DNA from: Owenia fusiformis
Lineage: Eukaryota; Annelida; Polychaeta; Sabellida; Oweniidae
DNA: 60,000 bases
Assembly (NCBI GenBank): GCA_903813345.2
Contig: CAIIXF020000004.1
Coordinates: 476,513 to 536,512, forward strand
Direction of reading: 5' to 3'
Position numbers and translations under genes: made by a program. Positions 1 to 13,319 of the stretch are shown here, piece after piece. Below the pieces are notes generated by a model. The model had not been told where the DNA came from, made no database searches, and worked only from the letters and a program-made list of their open reading frames with translations. Each line of letters opens with the position of its first letter. Positions within the stretch are counted from its first letter, which is position 1.

Positions 1-680
1 TGTCATTTTTTACAATTACGGCCAAAGATCAATTGCAGACTTCAAAACCGTTAAAAAATGCATGATTTTGAAAGCATTTTTGGCCGGGTGGGGGGGTAAG
101 CCCTGGGGAAGCCCTGACTACGGACCCGAGTCGAAAGTAGATTGAAAAGTGTTCACTTAAAAACAGCCAAATATTTACAATTTAACCAAATGGTAGAGCA
201 AGGAAAACACATAAATTTACGCTAATGTAAAAATGCCAATGACAATATAACACCTTTAAAAGTTTAAATAGAATAAATAGTTCTAGAACTGTTACAATGC
301 AATGAAAATAGTTTTTAGCAAATCTTGTTTGTTTTTGTTTGTTCAATTAAATGATATTCACAAAGAATAAACGTTTATCGATTAAGTATTTTTACGTTTA
401 AATACTTTGATTTTGGATACTTGACAATGTCTATTGAAAACAAAACGAGTCTTTCAACAAGTGCTGGTATAAAAATTCTAAGTGGCAAAAAAATGTGACA
501 CAGTGATTTTATTTGATAAAAAGAAAAAATGTCCATGCGGTCCGGAATTTTAAACTCCTGTGATTCCGAAAATAACTAGACTGTGGAAATTGAACAAGTT
601 CAATTTCAGACTCCAGATATAGACTTTTTAAGCTGAGTCATCCACAATAAGCCGAGTCATCCAGAATAAGCCAAGTCATC
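1..680. other. No gene seen; possible end of a dispersed element near 85-135
   Basis: AT-rich sequence. GACTACGGACCCG after a G-rich stretch at about 85-130 resembles the outer end of the inverted-repeat element at 22007-24111 (GGCTACGGACCTG), so the window may open at the edge of another copy. No coding region recognised. Confidence 0.3.
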
Positions 681-684
681 CAGA

Positions 685-958
685 AAAAGATGGATGGATA
701 TCATGAAATAGGAAGGAAGGATAGGATAGAATAGGAAGGAACAATAGGATAGAATAGGAAAGAAGGATAGGATAGAATAGGAAAAAAGGATAGGATAGAA
801 TAGGAAGGAACAATAGGATAGAATAGGAAAGAAGGATAGGATAGAATAGGAAGAAAGGATATGATAGGAAGGACAGGAAGGAAAAGATACGAAGGAAGGA
901 TAGATAGGAAGGAAGGATAGGATCAGATAGGATAGGACATGTAGGTAGGATGGATGAA
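685..958. repeat. Purine-rich microsatellite (GGAAGGATAGGATAGAATA)n
   Basis: Imperfect tandem GGAAGGATAGGATAGAATAG units for about 270 bp. The complementary strand gives a spurious Ser/Phe/Leu/Ile-rich open frame. Confidence 0.9.
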
Positions 959-1022
959 AGTATGGATGGATTTCTCAATATTTTCTTCGCTGCTCTTGAC
1001 TTTCTATCAGGATACCATCAGA

Positions 1023-2060
1023 TTGATTTTTCTCGAAATTCCAAGACGCCATAACTTCAGAACCGGAAGTCGCATCGAAATTTGATTTGCAGATTCGGAT
1101 TCCTGAGAAAATTCTATCCTTAACTCATAGCTCATACGTTAAATTTGGAGATTTTTTTATTTTGACCTACTTTTCACACACCATATCTCAAAAGTGGGTC
1201 ACAATACTTTCTGACAGCAAAAGGCTAGCACTATTAGCACACTCTTTTCTACGTGTATACAACAATTTGAAGCAAATCATTTAATTATAGTGTCAGAATT
1301 GCAAAAATAAGAAAAAAACTATGAATTTGACCTAGATTTTGACCTAGGGATATTGTTGTCCAAATTTTGAAGCTTTGTAGTCTTTGAGGTCCCCTTCTTT
1401 CAAAGGTTTTCATTAAATTAAGCTGTACTTAGTCTATATCTTATATTTTAAACTTCGAAAAAAAATTCCCATTGACATAACGTGACACCAAATTTAGCGA
1501 TTTTTGAGCTTTCAAAACGCCATAACTTTCGAACCGGAAGTCGGATCGAAATTTGGTTTGTAGATTCGGATTCTGGAATTTTATACTTATTTCATAGCTC
1601 ATATGTTAAATTTGGAGAACTTGATTTGATTTTTCTCGAAATTCCAAGACGCCATAACTTCAGAACCGGAAGTCGCATCGAAATTTGATTTGCAGATTCG
1701 GATTCCTGAGAAAATTCTATCCTTAACTCATAGCTCATACGTTAAATTTGGAGATTTTTTTATTTTGACCTACTTTTCGGACACCATATCTCAAAAGTGG
1801 GTCATAATACTTTTTGACGGCAAAGGCTGTCTCTATTAGCACACCCTTGGCTACATATATACACAGTTTCGAAGAATATAATTAAAGTGTAGTGTCAGAA
1901 TCGCAAAAATAAGGAAAAACTTTGAATTTGACCTAGATTTTGACCTAGGTCCTGGACTGGATTTTGACCTAGACTTGACTTTGACCTGGACAAATACTGG
2001 ACTTGGACCTGGACTGGACCTTGACTTGGACCTTGAAATGGACTGGACTGGTATTTTTTC
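1023..2060. repeat. Degenerate ~0.3-0.6-kb direct repeats with TTTGACCT motifs
   Basis: Sequence starting TTGATTTTTCTCG at 1023 recurs at 1626 almost unchanged for about 280 bp; a third diverged copy spans about 1495-1622. The tail (1920-2040) is rich in GACCTAGATTTTGACC. The same family appears at about 15950-16700. Confidence 0.75.
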
Positions 2061-3847
2061 AATTTATCTTCACTTCTCTTGACTTTGTACGTCACCCTAC
2101 TTTTTTATAAGGGTTTTATAAGGGTAAACTAACACCCCAGTCACATTTGTCGCCGTAGGAAATGTGACTGGGGTCTAGCTAAGTCAACACTACTAGACAG
2201 GTTCCAATTTCAGAATATCTCAAGGGAAAGGGTTTTTGAGGCATTTTTTAGAAAAAGCAACAGACCTATTTTTCTGAATCAGTTTTTCATGCTGATAAAG
2301 ATATTAAAAGATGACAGCTCAACGGGATGGCGATGACACTGATTTTTAGCGTTTTTACCCCCCTAGGAAATTATTCTTGGGGGTACTATAATATTAGTTC
2401 ATAACTCAAAGGATATATGAACTATTGTTCTGAGTTCTACAGCATACATTTTTAGTACAAAGTTGAATACTATCCTAAAGTTATAGGTTGATATCTTTGT
2501 TGGTTTCGCAAAGATACAATTAATTAGAAAAAAATATGCAATTTTTGTCATTTTCTTATTGCTTATTTTATATTTGTAGCTTCAAGCAAAATATGATAAT
2601 TTTAACAACTCAAAGTAGTATTCTAACAACATTCCTAAGCTATGTGTGATATTGTAATACATCTATTACAGTGATGAAAAACTATTTTGTAATTTTAATA
2701 TGACTTTATAGTGCCCTACCCCTGGTAAATAGAAGAGAGTTGGTGTGGTTTTCTTCTGGTTTTAACATTTTATTGACGTCATAGTTGAAGATGCAATCAA
2801 TTTTGTCAGTTTACCATGAGTAGCTTTACAATGGTTAATTATTCCCATGAATAGAGGGTTGGGACCTCAAAAATACCATAGTGGCATCCTTGGGCAACCC
2901 TCTTCAGAGCATTTTCCTTACACTTCAATAAAATCTGCAGGGGATACTATAAGAAACCTATATATCTTAGATACTAATGAAGGTACTGACTTCAAATATT
3001 CAGGATTTGGTCATGGTATGATAGGTAATCTGTATGACAAAAATGACAAAAAGAAAAAACTCTGTTGCCATAGTAACAAGAATACCACACTATTTGTTTC
3101 CTAAGAAATGTGTTTAAAGATGTTTTGTCATTCTCTTCATATTTTTAAATCTAAATATGTCTACAATGTGGGATGATTAAAATTATGGTAAAATAATCTT
3201 TTCTGTTGTTCATGCAATGTCTCCATAACAGAAGTTGCTATGGCGACACATAGATCATAGAAAAAATCCTGGGATGATCGCTCTGTTTGTCAGGAAATTA
3301 AAATGGAAACTGAAAAATGAGTTTCTTCTTACTGAATAGCAATTTGGTAGACCATGGCTGACACGCACAAGAGAAAACGTTTATCAGTTCTATGTCATTT
3401 TGTTGTTATTTTTTATTTATTGTGCTCTGGGACTTATAACACCTAATGCCGAATCTTCTCAAACTGCAAAGGAAGGCAAGATGAGGAAACTCTGAGGGAG
3501 AATTAGACAAAACATTAATGTGAGTGGTCCAAAAATAATACTTACATGTTTTGAAAAAGTTATGCTCTCGGGTGAATCTGTGCTCCTTTAAGGATAGTCT
3601 GAGTCAGGTGAATTGTACCCCTCCCCCAAAACTCCCAAACTTTGACAATTGTCGAAAAGTGGCAACCAACATTCATTAAAGTTCAATATGGTAATTTTGC
3701 TTCTATGGCATAAAGATATGGTACGATATCAGGTCAATCAATAAATTTCACAAGTGACACCCTATCTTATGCAGGAAATACTATCGTATTTGAAGACATG
3801 TCAAATATCTGGTGGAAATAATTTTGTCACTCCTGATTTGACCTGGA

Positions 3848-4517
3848 AAGCTTCAGGTAAGTTATCACAAACAATTTCAGACAGTTAAATCTTTGATTAT
3901 GACTATTTTCTGACCATGAAGACAGGTATAAGGGGATAATAAAGTCAATCGGACTCGGAGATACTTCGCTAGCAATCAACCAATCAATATATTTTTTCAA
4001 AGTTGTTGACCTAATTTTCACCAAAAATGCTATCATTTTTTACAATGTTTAATGCATTACTACTCTTTATTTAATGTATCAAATAGCTCTTGAAAGGAAA
4101 ACTGAATTCCCCTGTTCCCCATGTTATTTCTCCATTGATATCAGTCATGATATCCATTGGTTTCAGTTCATTTTGGTCATCCAAATTCAGTATCTTTAAA
4201 GTCTCTGGAGCAATCCACTTTTCCTCTTAGGAAATAGAACATGTCTCAAAGCACATTCTAATTATGCATTCAACAATATAATTAAAGGTTGTATTTTGGT
4301 AAAAATTAGGTCAACATTTTTAGTAAAAAGTATGTTGATTGGGCCATTCCCTTTAATATCACTTTGGTCTGATTAACTTCATTATCATTATATTTACTTT
4401 TCTTGAAGATAATGAATAGATCTAAAAGATATACCCATGTTCATGGTCAGAAAATATTCATAATTCAAGTTAGAATTGCCTGAAGTTGTTTGCGATAACC
4501 AACATGCTCCTTTTATG
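3848..4517. mobile_element. Fold-back MITE, GGAGCAC family, copy 1
   Basis: Left GTAAGTTATCACAAACAATT pairs with right TTGTTTGCGATAACCAACAT, and the complementarity continues inward (TTTCTGACCATGA against TCATGGTCAGAAA; TTGACCTAATTTT against AAAATTAGGTCAA). It is homologous to 38577-39203 (terminal ~100 bp) and to 56544-57280 (whole length). Confidence 0.75.
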
Positions 4518-4519
4518 CA

Positions 4520-5444
4520 AATACTATCAAATGCTTTAGTCATGACAGTTGAAGTAAACTGATGTCTTGGTATTTAAAGGCAGAATCAGATCTATATAGA
4601 ATAAACAAAATTGAAAGCAACATGTACAATTGACCTACCAATGTATGTCTTACAATCTCAAATGCAATATCTCCCAAAAGATCCAAAATATGTTATTAAT
4701 TGGTAATGTTGTTTAAAATTCAAAGTGTAAAAAGGGGAAATGTTCAAATTCTCCCAAATAATAATAAATAAGTTACACTAAGTTATACAAGTGTGAGGCA
4801 CCATCTGTGGTATCTGTCTCTGGAGTAAGTGATGTTGGCACTGTTTGACAATCTTACCACCAATAATAAGAAGCAAGTATTGGCTGCAATGCTTGTACAT
4901 GGCTCCACTCCTACAGCTATGAGCAAGAGGCAAACCTGGTCTGATTTTATGCATATATCAGCTAGGTTGACAACAAGAAAGTCATCTTTGGTTAATAACG
5001 ATTCTTAGCTACTTTTCTAACATCTGGCTGTGATGCATTATGGCTTTATGAGGACTCTGCTATATGGTCAGATGATGAGAACGAACAGTTTTACTTAACT
5101 TTTGCCATGTTTTGCACATTGTAAATAACCCTTCTGATTGGGTTGAAAAGGTATATACCAGGAGGTATATATGGCTCAAATGACTCATGACCTAGTATGG
5201 GGACACTGTAGTACATTACTTGTGCATGATGACCACCATAGTCTAGTTGCTCAAATGAGATCAATTGATGATTACTATAATGTTGAGACTTTATGTCAAT
5301 GTCCAGACTGTTTGCCAACCTCTCTAGTATGTGATTACACTAGATTTCATTATGATACATGTATTAAATTGAAAACTTATATATAAAATATCTTAAGTCC
5401 TATATTCTAGTAATAAATGAATTAGAATGTCACCTAACATTTGA
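4520..5444. other. Interior of the 4.8-kb element, possibly decayed coding sequence
   Basis: Short open frames on both strands around 5091-5386 (for example DYGGHHAQVMYYSVPILGHE on the minus strand) cannot be assigned. Could be a decayed element-encoded gene or chance. Confidence 0.2.
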
Positions 5445-5445
5445 T

Positions 5446-6360
5446 CACGGGTAACTAGAGTATCCGCGTATATTGAGTATGACCGGTTCTTAGGCTACGA
5501 ATATGACCTGTTTTGGAAAGTCATGAGAGGCACAGCTGCTTAAAAATGGAAAATAAAGGTTAACTTCTATATTATCCTTTTTGAAATTGTGTTTGTTGAA
5601 TATAGTTTATGCTGTATTTAATAGTAATGTAACAAAAAAATGTTAAACATGAGCTATTTTAGCAATGTAACTGTTCATAATGGAATATCAATCAGAAAGT
5701 ACAGATTTCTCGCCTTAGAGCCAAATCATTAATATCACAGTAGAAAAAAACAAATCCCAAACCTTTTTATGGCTAACCTGAACAAGATCTCCAAATCTCA
5801 GTTTATATGATCCCCCGTAGAGTGAGCAAGAGAAGGATTTATCTTTTCCCAGAGGATACGCTTGTGAAATGTCATGGAAACGAGTGTAACACGGCCCACT
5901 GATTGTTTCACAATCGTATTCTCCAATAATGGGGCACCAGTGACATTCGTATTCTCAAAAATTCAAAGATGTATCATATTTTGACAGAGCAGGCTAAATT
6001 ATTTAAAATATTCATGACTAATTCGTAGATCTAGCTATATATTATACATAAGATGTGTCATCCTCTTCGGAGTTGCGTTGAATTACACAAAAACTGATCA
6101 AAGATGCTGGAAACTAGGATTTTACGGCTTCAATCTAATATTAATACGTTTTCTCTTGATTAAGGCCCCTTGTGATATGCCTGGCATTATAAGTATACCA
6201 AGTATCATTCATTGACCAAGTAGGATAAAAAGAAAACGTTCGAAAGTGTTCATAAAAAGCAAGTACTCACCTCGTCTGTTTATAGGAACAGAAATACGGT
6301 CACACTCGTAAGCTTAGAACCGGTCATACTCAATATACGCGGATACTCTAGTATCCCGTG
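5446..6360. mobile_element. 0.9-kb MITE with ~50-bp terminal inverted repeats, flanked by TTTGAT
   Basis: Left end CACGGGTAACTAGAGTATCC and right end GGATACTCTAGTATCCCGTG are inverted repeats continuing through CGCGTATATTGAGTATGACC. TTTGAT lies immediately outside both ends and is a likely target-site duplication. Interior has no coding sequence. Confidence 0.82.
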
Positions 6361-6977
6361 TTTGATGATGGTTTGAATTCATTGATTTGGTGTCTACCAA
6401 TACATGTTTCTAACTTAATGCTGCAAAATGATAAAATTCACCACATCCACTTTCTTCAATTTTCCAGGGGTAGGGCACTATAAAGTCATATTAAAATTAC
6501 AAAATAGTACTTCATAACTAAAATAGATGTATTACAATATCGCACATAGCTTGGAAATGTTTTTAGAATACTACTTTGAGCTGTTAAAGCTGTCATATTT
6601 TGCTTGAAGCTACGAATATAAAATTGGCAAGACAAAAATTGCGTATCTTTTTCCTGTTTATTGTGTTTTTTCTGAGACCAATAAGGGTATCAACCTATAA
6701 CTTAAGGATAGTATTAATATTTGTACTAGCAATGTATAGTGTAGTACTCAGAACAATAACTCATATATCCTTTGAGCTATGAACTAATTTCATAGTACCC
6801 CCTAGAATATTTTCCTAGGGGGGTAAAAATGCCAAAAATCAGTGTCATTGCCACCCCGTGGAGCTGTCATCTTTTAATATCTTTATCAGCATTAAAAACT
6901 GATCTAGTCAAAATAGGTCTGTTGCTTTTTCTAAAAAATGCCTCAAAAACTTGAATTATCTAAATTGGAACCTGTCT

Positions 6978-7443
6978 ATACACCCCAGTCACATTTCTCA
7001 CGGCCTCCGTGCGGTCTATCATTTCTGCGCCCAGTAGCTTTTCTACGCTCGCCGTAGAACTTCTGCGCTCTCATACTTTTGCAGTCACATTTCCCACGAC
7101 AGCCGCACGGTGAATTTTAAATTTCTGTTGATAAATAATACTTTTTCATTTTATTTACATCTGGACAATTTATGAATCTTATTCAGAGTGCTAGGATGTA
7201 ATATCAAATGAAAAGTGATCGTGTTGAGTCAGATGATTTCTACGGGAACTCAGAAATGAACAAATATTATAACTCCGAGTTATAATTTCTACGGCGACCC
7301 TGCGGCCTGTAAAAAACTGGATACGCCGTACGGAGGCCGCAAGGCGAGCGTAGTTTTCCTACGCTCGCCGCAGAAATACACTGATTTAATTGATCTGCGG
7401 TCGATACTTGCCCTTCGTACGACAAATGTGACTGGGGTGTTAC
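6978..7443. mobile_element. CpG-rich element ending in CACCCCAGTCACATTT, copy 1
   Basis: Starts CACCCCAGTCACATTTCTCA and ends GACAAATGTGACTGGGGTGT. The interior is rich in TACGGCGACC and TACGCTCGCCG motifs, unlike the AT-rich surroundings. A diverged direct copy is at 7691-8168. Confidence 0.75.
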
Positions 7444-7530
7444 ATCGTTTTTTCCTTATGATACCATTTACATCATATTAAACAGATTTCACTGAAATAT
7501 GAAAGCGATATAAGCAGTTTCACTAGAATC

Positions 7531-8168
7531 TAACACCCCAGTCACATTTGTCGTACGGAGGCCGTGCGTCGTCCGCAGATCAATTAAATCAGTGAATTTC
7601 TGCGGCGAGCGTAGAAAAACTACGCTCGTCTTGCGGCCTCCGTACGGCGTATCCAGTTTTTTACAGGCCGCAGGGTCGCCGTAGAAATTATAACACCTCA
7701 GTCACATTTCCTACGGCGACCTTGCGGTCTATCATTTCTACGGCCAGTAACATTTCTACGCTCGCCGTGGAATTTCTGCGCTCTCATACTTTTGCAGTCA
7801 CATTTCCCACGGCAGCTGCACGGTGAATTTTAAATTTCTGTTGATAAATAATGCTTTTTTCATTTTATTTACATCGGGACAATTTATAAATGTTATTCAT
7901 AGTGCTAGGATGTCAAATGAAAAGTGATCGTGAAACATTGACAGATAATGATTCAATCTTGTTGAGCCAGTTGATTTATACGGGGACCTAAGAAATGAAC
8001 AAATATTATAACTCCGAGTTATAATTTCTACGGCGACCCTGCGGCCTGTAAAAAACTGGATACGCCGTACGGAGGCCGTAGTTCCTACGCTCGCTGCAGA
8101 AATACACTGATTTAATTGATCTGCGGTCGACTTGCGGTCGCCGTGCGACAAATGTGACTGGGGTGTTA
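7531..8168. mobile_element. CpG-rich element ending in CACCCCAGTCACATTT, compound copy
   Basis: Begins TAACACCCCAGTCACATTTG and ends GACAAATGTGACTGGGGTGT plus TA. 7531-7695 is the inverted counterpart of 7271-7443; 7691-8168 is a direct repeat of 6978-7443, and TAACACCTCAGTCACATTTC at 7691 marks an internal end. The three modules therefore alternate in orientation. Confidence 0.72.
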
Positions 8169-8169
8169 C

Positions 8170-9970
8170 AAAACAGTTTTCAATCGTATTACCAATCTGA
8201 CCTTATATAATACACACAACTACTTCATGTATATGCTCAACAACACTAGTGCCACCTTTTGGTAAATATTGAAACTGATAAAAGTACACACATGGCTATG
8301 AATATCTATCTTCGACTAAAACCTTGCAAAATTAGTATGCTACCCTAAGCTGGTAATATTCACAGAACAATATGAGACATAATTCTGAACATATATCTGA
8401 TTGGAATCAACGATAGCAACTAAGAAAAAATGATGTAGATTCTCAACGTTTGACTTAGCCGTCTATTTCTGTACAAAACTAACTTCCTTACCCTATTCAA
8501 CTTGATTTATCTTATCCTAGGCTATTTACTGTTAACAGAAGCATATCCTATCCTATCTTAGGACCTTAAGTCCTACATTTGAGACGATTTTAATCCGCAC
8601 AATATAAAAATGTCAATCTCCTAAATTCTCCATGTGCGTCTCTTAAACGCTTTTCTAAGACGTGCTCTTATTGGCTAATCTAAACTAGGCTTAAGTTTTT
8701 GGCACCAAATTCAAAAGTTATAAAATCAAAAGTTATAAATCTTACAAAATAAACTAAAATGCAAAGTGACCCTTACAAAATATTTGTAACAATAAAAAAG
8801 TGAGCATGAATAATAAAAGTAACAAGGAGGGTTGTTACACTTGATTGATTATTAAAGGTAATATAGTCATATGAAATACTATGTTCTGATTGGCTACAAG
8901 TGGACACACCTTGCATAATACTTGTTTAATGCACCCAAAGTCCTTTTTGCATTACATCAACTTGTTAATTCCCGTTTGGATGTCAATATGGCTGGTTCAT
9001 TCACTCCTTCACCTCTTGTATACTCAACCAAAGTGCAGACAAATACAGATCAAAATTAGAAATTGCAATTCAAAGTACGGAAATCAGTTCTTTTTTAAGA
9101 TTGAACTAGCTCAATTTGATGAATGTTTGATAATATAACTATGAGGAAATGAAAGTGAAGATTGGATTCAGAGTGAATTCGTATAAATCGTATAAAATAG
9201 TTTGCAATTTGTTTAAAGAATTTAAGCCCAAGGACGAAGGACACTTTTCACATAGAACATTGTTTGAGATTTTGTTTTTGTAACGCCCTTAAGTATACAT
9301 GCATCATATCATTTTAACCCAAATTCTCAAAATACATGCATGGTTTCGATCGTGGTATCTCAGTAGGCGTTTACCCTCTCATTTATGATTCTCCAATATC
9401 ACACTGAGTTTGAGTTTTGAATGAATTTACACAAATCGAAAACACCTGGTTGAAATTCAATTCCTCCATTTTTAAACTATTTCAAAAGATAACTTAAAAA
9501 GGAAGGTTACTGCTCAATAGTTTGCTATTTCTTTGTTTAAACACCTGGTTAAATGTAAAAAAATTCTAAATTAGTTACTTATTTGGCAGAAGTTACGTTC
9601 GCCGCAAGGCCTGTTAGCATAGAAAAACACACATTTACCAAAGCCAATATTCTTCCTTTATCAATGCCTTAGCATCTTCAATCCCAAAAGATAATCACAA
9701 CAAATAAATAGAGTGGGCTAAAATTGATTTGGCTCAAATATTATGGGAAAAAAATAGAAGTGACTCTCGAGGGGAGCGTTTATATGTTGAGGGTTTTTGT
9801 GTTTCATATATCTCCGCTAGAAGTGACATGTTGTTAGTCTCCAACTCTGTTGTGGACGGTGTTCGGTGTTTGGTGGTTGGTGGTTGTTGTTCGGTGTTTG
9901 GTGGTTGGTGTTCGGTGGCTGGGGTTCTATATTGAAATATTTATTTTGTATTATTTATCATTTTATTCAC
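8170..9970. other. No gene recognised; AT-rich intergenic
   Basis: Only short unassignable open frames (for example 8890-9138). A TTCGGTGTTTGGTGGTTGG simple repeat lies at about 9856-9920. Confidence 0.4.
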
Positions 9971-11645
9971 CTTTATAACGGTGACACACTTTAAATGGTG
10001 CCCCTCGTGGCCCCACATTCAATTCTGAGGAACCCATAGAGGGCACTAAGTAGGTGTTTAAATGACATCTCGAGTACATCAAGCAAACAAACGCCAAATG
10101 ATTTTTCCTTTAAGGAATTTTTTTAACTACTATTGTGAGCTTTTAAAATATGTTGATATATTTCATATTTCCTGACGCTTCGAATATAAAAGAAGTAAAA
10201 CGTAGATCAAAATTGACACTAAAAGTTCATTCAATATATCTGGATTCTATATTTTTGGATGATATGTAAAATATGCTCAAGTTCACAACATTCTGATACA
10301 AAGGATTTGTATCGATATGGCGAACTGAATTCAACATTGTTTTTCTCTCAAATTAATTATTGAAAACATTCTGTAAAAAAACATTGACCTTTATCATTGT
10401 CACTGATTGTCAACAAATTACAGCAAAACTTATTTATGCATATTTTAGATTATTGTTTTCGTGAACAATTTTTGTTTTTAGTGCATTTGCTTTTTGTTCC
10501 TTTCTACCAATTCTTGAGAATGGAATAAAAGATCTTTCCGAACCTTGTTGGAACAAAATTGCATATACAACATTTTCTTAGACCTCTCAATATTCACGGT
10601 CTCCGATACTACCCAACGTAAATCGTTCCGGACTTGTTTTTCATAACCATTTGGACTTGATTTATGGAAAAAAGTAGAGGTAGGTTTGTAAATTTGGTTA
10701 TGAACTTGCTTTCACTTGACTTTATATAAATTATAACACAATTAGATAACTTACCATACTATATACCCTATCTTCAGGCACACGCAAACGCCTTTTTTGT
10801 ACGAACCGTTTGCTATAGTCTTGTTATTTCGGGATGTGAGCGATTCTGCAAATGTTTTCACCTATTTTGCCTGATAATCACCAGCCTGCCTTGTATCCAA
10901 TGAATACACCGATTTATAATGAAAGTAGCCATATTGTGAAGGAAAATCATGATTTAAAATGGTTTAAATGAGTAGCAATTGTCGAAAGAATATTTTTTAA
11001 ATTTAACCATTTGGACGTGACCTAAATATTCCAGTTAATGATGTTGACTTGTTATTGGAACGTTTCTGACTTGTGTTATTGGAACGTTTCTGACTTGTAG
11101 AACACAATGAACCATTTTTAAGTGTGGAACAGCTCAATAAACTTTATAGATTTCCAACAAAACAGTGGAAGAAGTTGTTCATTTAGAGTGATACTATCTA
11201 AATGATCATCATTAATTAAACGTACTAAGAGATACTTGTCAAGGTTGAATTAGGGAATCATTACAGATACATGTTCTTTACTTGATACTTGCAAGGGGCA
11301 AGAATGCATGTAGAGAGAAAGGTTGATTTTTTACTTTTTCTTGTGTTTTGCCTCTTCGCTTTTTTAAAGACTTCACTCGTCGCTATTTTCAATTTGTCTA
11401 TGAAAAAATGTGAGCATAAGTTTGCCTCGAATAAGACTTTAAAACCATCTTATTGGCTTCAAACTGACTTCCATGCTAAGCAAGAAGTTTAGTGAAAGTT
11501 GAGAAGAAATAATTACTTTTAATCGTTATTTACTGTTAAAAATCTACTGGTTTGCCCCTAGATTATCAACAATTTGATTCATTATTATTTGTTATAATTT
11601 CATAATTTGCCTCACTGCATGCAGGTTTTTGCCTCGGATTCTTCT

Positions 11646-12138
11646 TTAGACTTTCCCCTTAACTTCCAATGCACTAAATACGTTCAAAAAGCTCAGCGTC
11701 GCCTCTTTTAAATGGCCTGGGTTTTGACTCTTTTTAATACGAGAGATGTGTCGCCTAATATTAGCCCCAAATGTATTTTGAAAAGAATATATAGAAACAT
11801 CATCGATCGCCGAAATACGATCTATGCCCGCACATACATGGATTCCATCATCTTTTTTATTTGACACATGGCCTTGAATCGCATGCGCTTCTGAAGAGTA
11901 CTGGGTTCAACGTATTCGTCCTCCTATATCGAGGTGCCATCATCAAATGACAGCCTTGAGCCTGATTTATTACACATCCGGAATCCATAATCCAGTGTTT
12001 TGTAACGCCATATGCCTTTATCACGAAAAGGGACGTCAAGCCTGAATAAATCGGAGGGATGGTCCCTCTTGAAGTGTTCAAAGAATATGTTTTTATCTGC
12101 ACTTTTAAAAGTACATTCGTGGCACTTGTTTCTGGGAA
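11646..12138 (-). pseudogene. Broken reading frame with a C2H2 zinc finger inside the 3.3-kb element
   Basis: After an acceptor-like CTAATTTCAG (12139-12148) the minus strand reads PRNKCHECTFKSADKN, IFFEHFKRDHPSDLFRL, then FRDKGIWRYKTLDYGFRMC, up to TAG at 11924-11926. CHEC, 12 residues, H, 4 residues, H is a canonical C2H2 spacing. The same frame continues past the stop (EDEYVEPSTLQKRM), and another frame is open to 11646 (GANIRRHISRIKKSQNPGHL), suggesting a premature stop and a frameshift in a formerly longer protein. It is probably element-encoded; family unknown. Confidence 0.4.
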
Positions 12139-12785
12139 CTGAAATTAGAAAATCTGTGAATATTTAGCACAAAAACTCCTCTAAAACATAATCATACTAA
12201 ATCCAATTATTCCAGAAGCATAGACAATTCATCAAACAATGGGACGTATAAATACCATTACAAGACAATTCCTAATCGTTATTTTTTATCACGTTGTGCA
12301 CAATTCGCAGTCGTTCACCTAGTGATTATAAGACAAGTCCGTGTCAGAATAAGGACCATTCGCCGTCGTTAACTCCACTTTTTACATTACGGTCATTTAT
12401 GGAAATTTGAAGGTACAGATAGTTAAAATATTAACACGATCTTTAATGTAGTGAATATTGTTCCACGTTATAAAATGACTTTTTTGTTTAAACATAGTTA
12501 AATGACAATAATGCAGATTTAGAGCATATTTCTGGCATTTTTGTTATCTAATGCCGATAAATATGAACTATGATGGCACGATCGCCAAATTAGATATGTG
12601 GGTATGAAAAAGAATGTTTTAAGTAGAAGTTAGCGTATGTATATTTCTAAACGATTGAATTATTTACATTTTTGAGCCATTCTGGTGAATGTCTCATCTC
12701 ATTCTCCTACGAAATGAGTCCAAATGGTTATGAAAAACAAGTCCGGAACGATTTACGTTGGGTAGTATCGGAGACCGTGAATATT

Positions 12786-12936
12786 ATAGTTATACAAAGG
12801 AAAAGTTGGTTGATTTTATAAAAAGTGTTCAAAAAGTTAAAACAAACCCCCCAAAATAGATAAAAATTAAAGTAATCATTTTATTTCATTAGGAAGATAC
12901 TTTTTTGAAATCAACCAAACTTTCCTTTGTACTATA
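12786..12936. mobile_element. 150-bp MITE nested in the right arm of the 3.3-kb element
   Basis: TACAAAGGAAAAGTTGGTTG and its complement CAACCAAACTTTCCTTTGTA form the termini. The left arm of the host element (AGACCTCTCAATATTCACGG at 10582) is continuous where the right arm is interrupted, which demonstrates the insertion. Confidence 0.85.
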
Positions 12937-13319
12937 TTGAGAGACCTAAACGCGTTGTGTATATGTCATTTTGTTCCAATGAGGTTCGGATAGATGTTCC
13001 ATTTCATTCCGCACATATGATACCAAGAACAAAAGACGTGTCTGATGTGTTTCCTAACACTATAGAAAGTATATACTGTATATTTTTTCAAATCAAATTG
13101 TTACCATTCAAAAGATGATCATTAAATTAAGAGATTGACGCTGTGTAAAACTTTAAGATTTTTTTATCACCTGTTTGAGAGAAACATTATTAAATTCAGT
13201 TCGCCATATCGATACCAATTCTTTCATCGATGTACTCATTTTAACGCCTAGGTAGCGCCCCCTGCTCAGAAATGGATTGAGGGTCACGACGGGCACTTAA
13301 GAGTGACTCATTTTCATTT

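Larger units (their letters stand above)
2193..6977. mobile_element. 4.8-kb inverted-repeat element with ~0.52-kb arms
   Basis: Left arm about 2193-2727 (GACAGGTTCCAATTT to AGTGCCCTACCCCTGG) is matched in reverse complement by 6466-6977. The arms share AAAGATATTAAAAGATGACA and a CCCCCTAGGAAA block with scattered substitutions. Outside both ends stand CACCCCAGTCACATTT motifs, so it may lie within or beside that element family. The interior carries two younger insertions (3848-4517, 5446-6360) and no recognisable transposase. A possible 85-codon open frame at 2847-3104 has no identifiable homology. Confidence 0.7.

Noticed and set aside
676-978. Ser/Phe/Leu-rich minus-strand frame
   Set aside because: Translation of a GGAAGGATA microsatellite.
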